NCBI GenBank assembly: GCA_021204635.1
Contig: JAJPZB010000123.1
Coordinates: forward strand, 1-22,089
Direction: 5' to 3'
Length of the DNA stretch: 22,089 nucleotides
Origin: Opitutia bacterium
Lineage (GTDB): Bacteria > Verrucomicrobiota > Verrucomicrobiia > Opitutales > UBA953
The notes below the pieces were generated by a model. The model was not told where the DNA came from. It saw nothing but the letters and a program-made list of their open reading frames with translations, and did no database searches. The translations under genes were made by a program, and so were the position numbers. This document shows, one piece after another, positions 21,976 to 22,089 of the stretch (position 1 is its first letter; each line of letters opens with the position of its first letter).

Positions 21976-22089
21976 GGGTTGGTGGTGGAATTTGGGTTGG
22001 TGGTGAAATGGGTTGGTGGTGACCACCAATCCAATTCTCACCACCAACCCCTCGCAACAAACCCCGCCACCAACCCAATTCCCCACCAC
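21976..22089. repeat. Repeat element 10, running off the window end
   Basis: Three G-rich units (GGGTTGGTGGTGGAATTT, GGGTTGGTGGTGAAAT, GGGTTGGTGGTGA) turn directly into C-rich units (CCACCAATCCAATTCT, CACCACCAACCCC, GCCACCAACCCAATT, CCCCACCAC). This is the cleanest example of the family: the centre is TTGGTGGTGACCACCAA with a one-base axis. The right end is cut by the window. Confidence 0.88.

Noticed and set aside
1..22089. Transposase or integrase linked to the repeats (REP-associated Y1-type enzyme)
   Set aside because: I looked for Y1/REP-type HUH motifs and other recombinases in all called proteins and saw none. If one mobilises the repeats, it is outside this window.

Overview
This 22-kb window looks like bacterial chromosome. 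The best guess for the host is a member of the Verrucomicrobiota, probably class Opitutia. Supporting signs are a PEP-CTERM sorted exoprotein, several small exported proteins of unknown function, a moderately high GC content with many TTGTTGC/CGCGCG words, and weak or absent Shine-Dalgarno sequences on many genes. The taxonomic call is inference. I recognise no tRNA, rRNA, CRISPR array, transposase or integrase.

Layout. 1-2400: a PEP-CTERM protein (+) converges on an exported beta-rich protein (-), with a large repeat field between them. 2400-6500 (-): a PerR-like regulator with its own terminator, then an M3-type metallopeptidase lipoprotein followed by an APH/AmgK-type sugar kinase. 6600-12640 (+): a YbdG/MscS-type mechanosensitive channel, a small membrane protein, galM (aldose 1-epimerase), galK (galactokinase), an OleD/3-beta-HSD-like reductase and ruvA. 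The last three form a tight run, with a 4-nt ATGA overlap into ruvA. 12860-13650 (+): an exported papain-like (Tox-PL-like) protein of AT-richer composition. 13810-15660 (-): an exported flavodoxin followed by an exported double carboxymuconolactone-decarboxylase/cupin protein, behind a good sigma70-type promoter. 15880-21140 (-): typA/bipA, argG then dps, and a PfkB-family fructokinase-like gene. The fructokinase is transcribed divergently from a final exported hypothetical protein (+).

The most striking content is not a gene. Ten elements totalling roughly 1.7 kb are built from short degenerate units of GGGTTGGTGGTGG and its complement CCACCACCAACCC. Nine are intergenic and one lies inside the mechanosensitive channel gene, in frame. 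Each intergenic element sits at the 3' end of one or two genes, often 0-10 nt after the stop codon. Entered from either side, it presents G-rich units first and C-rich units later, so each transcript could fold into a long hairpin. In ruvA the stop codon itself lies inside a repeat unit. Transcription units that end without an element (perR, galM) carry conventional intrinsic terminators. I infer a dispersed 3'-end element (terminator, RNA 3' stabiliser, protein-binding site or mobile REP-like sequence) that tolerates in-frame landing in flexible protein loops.
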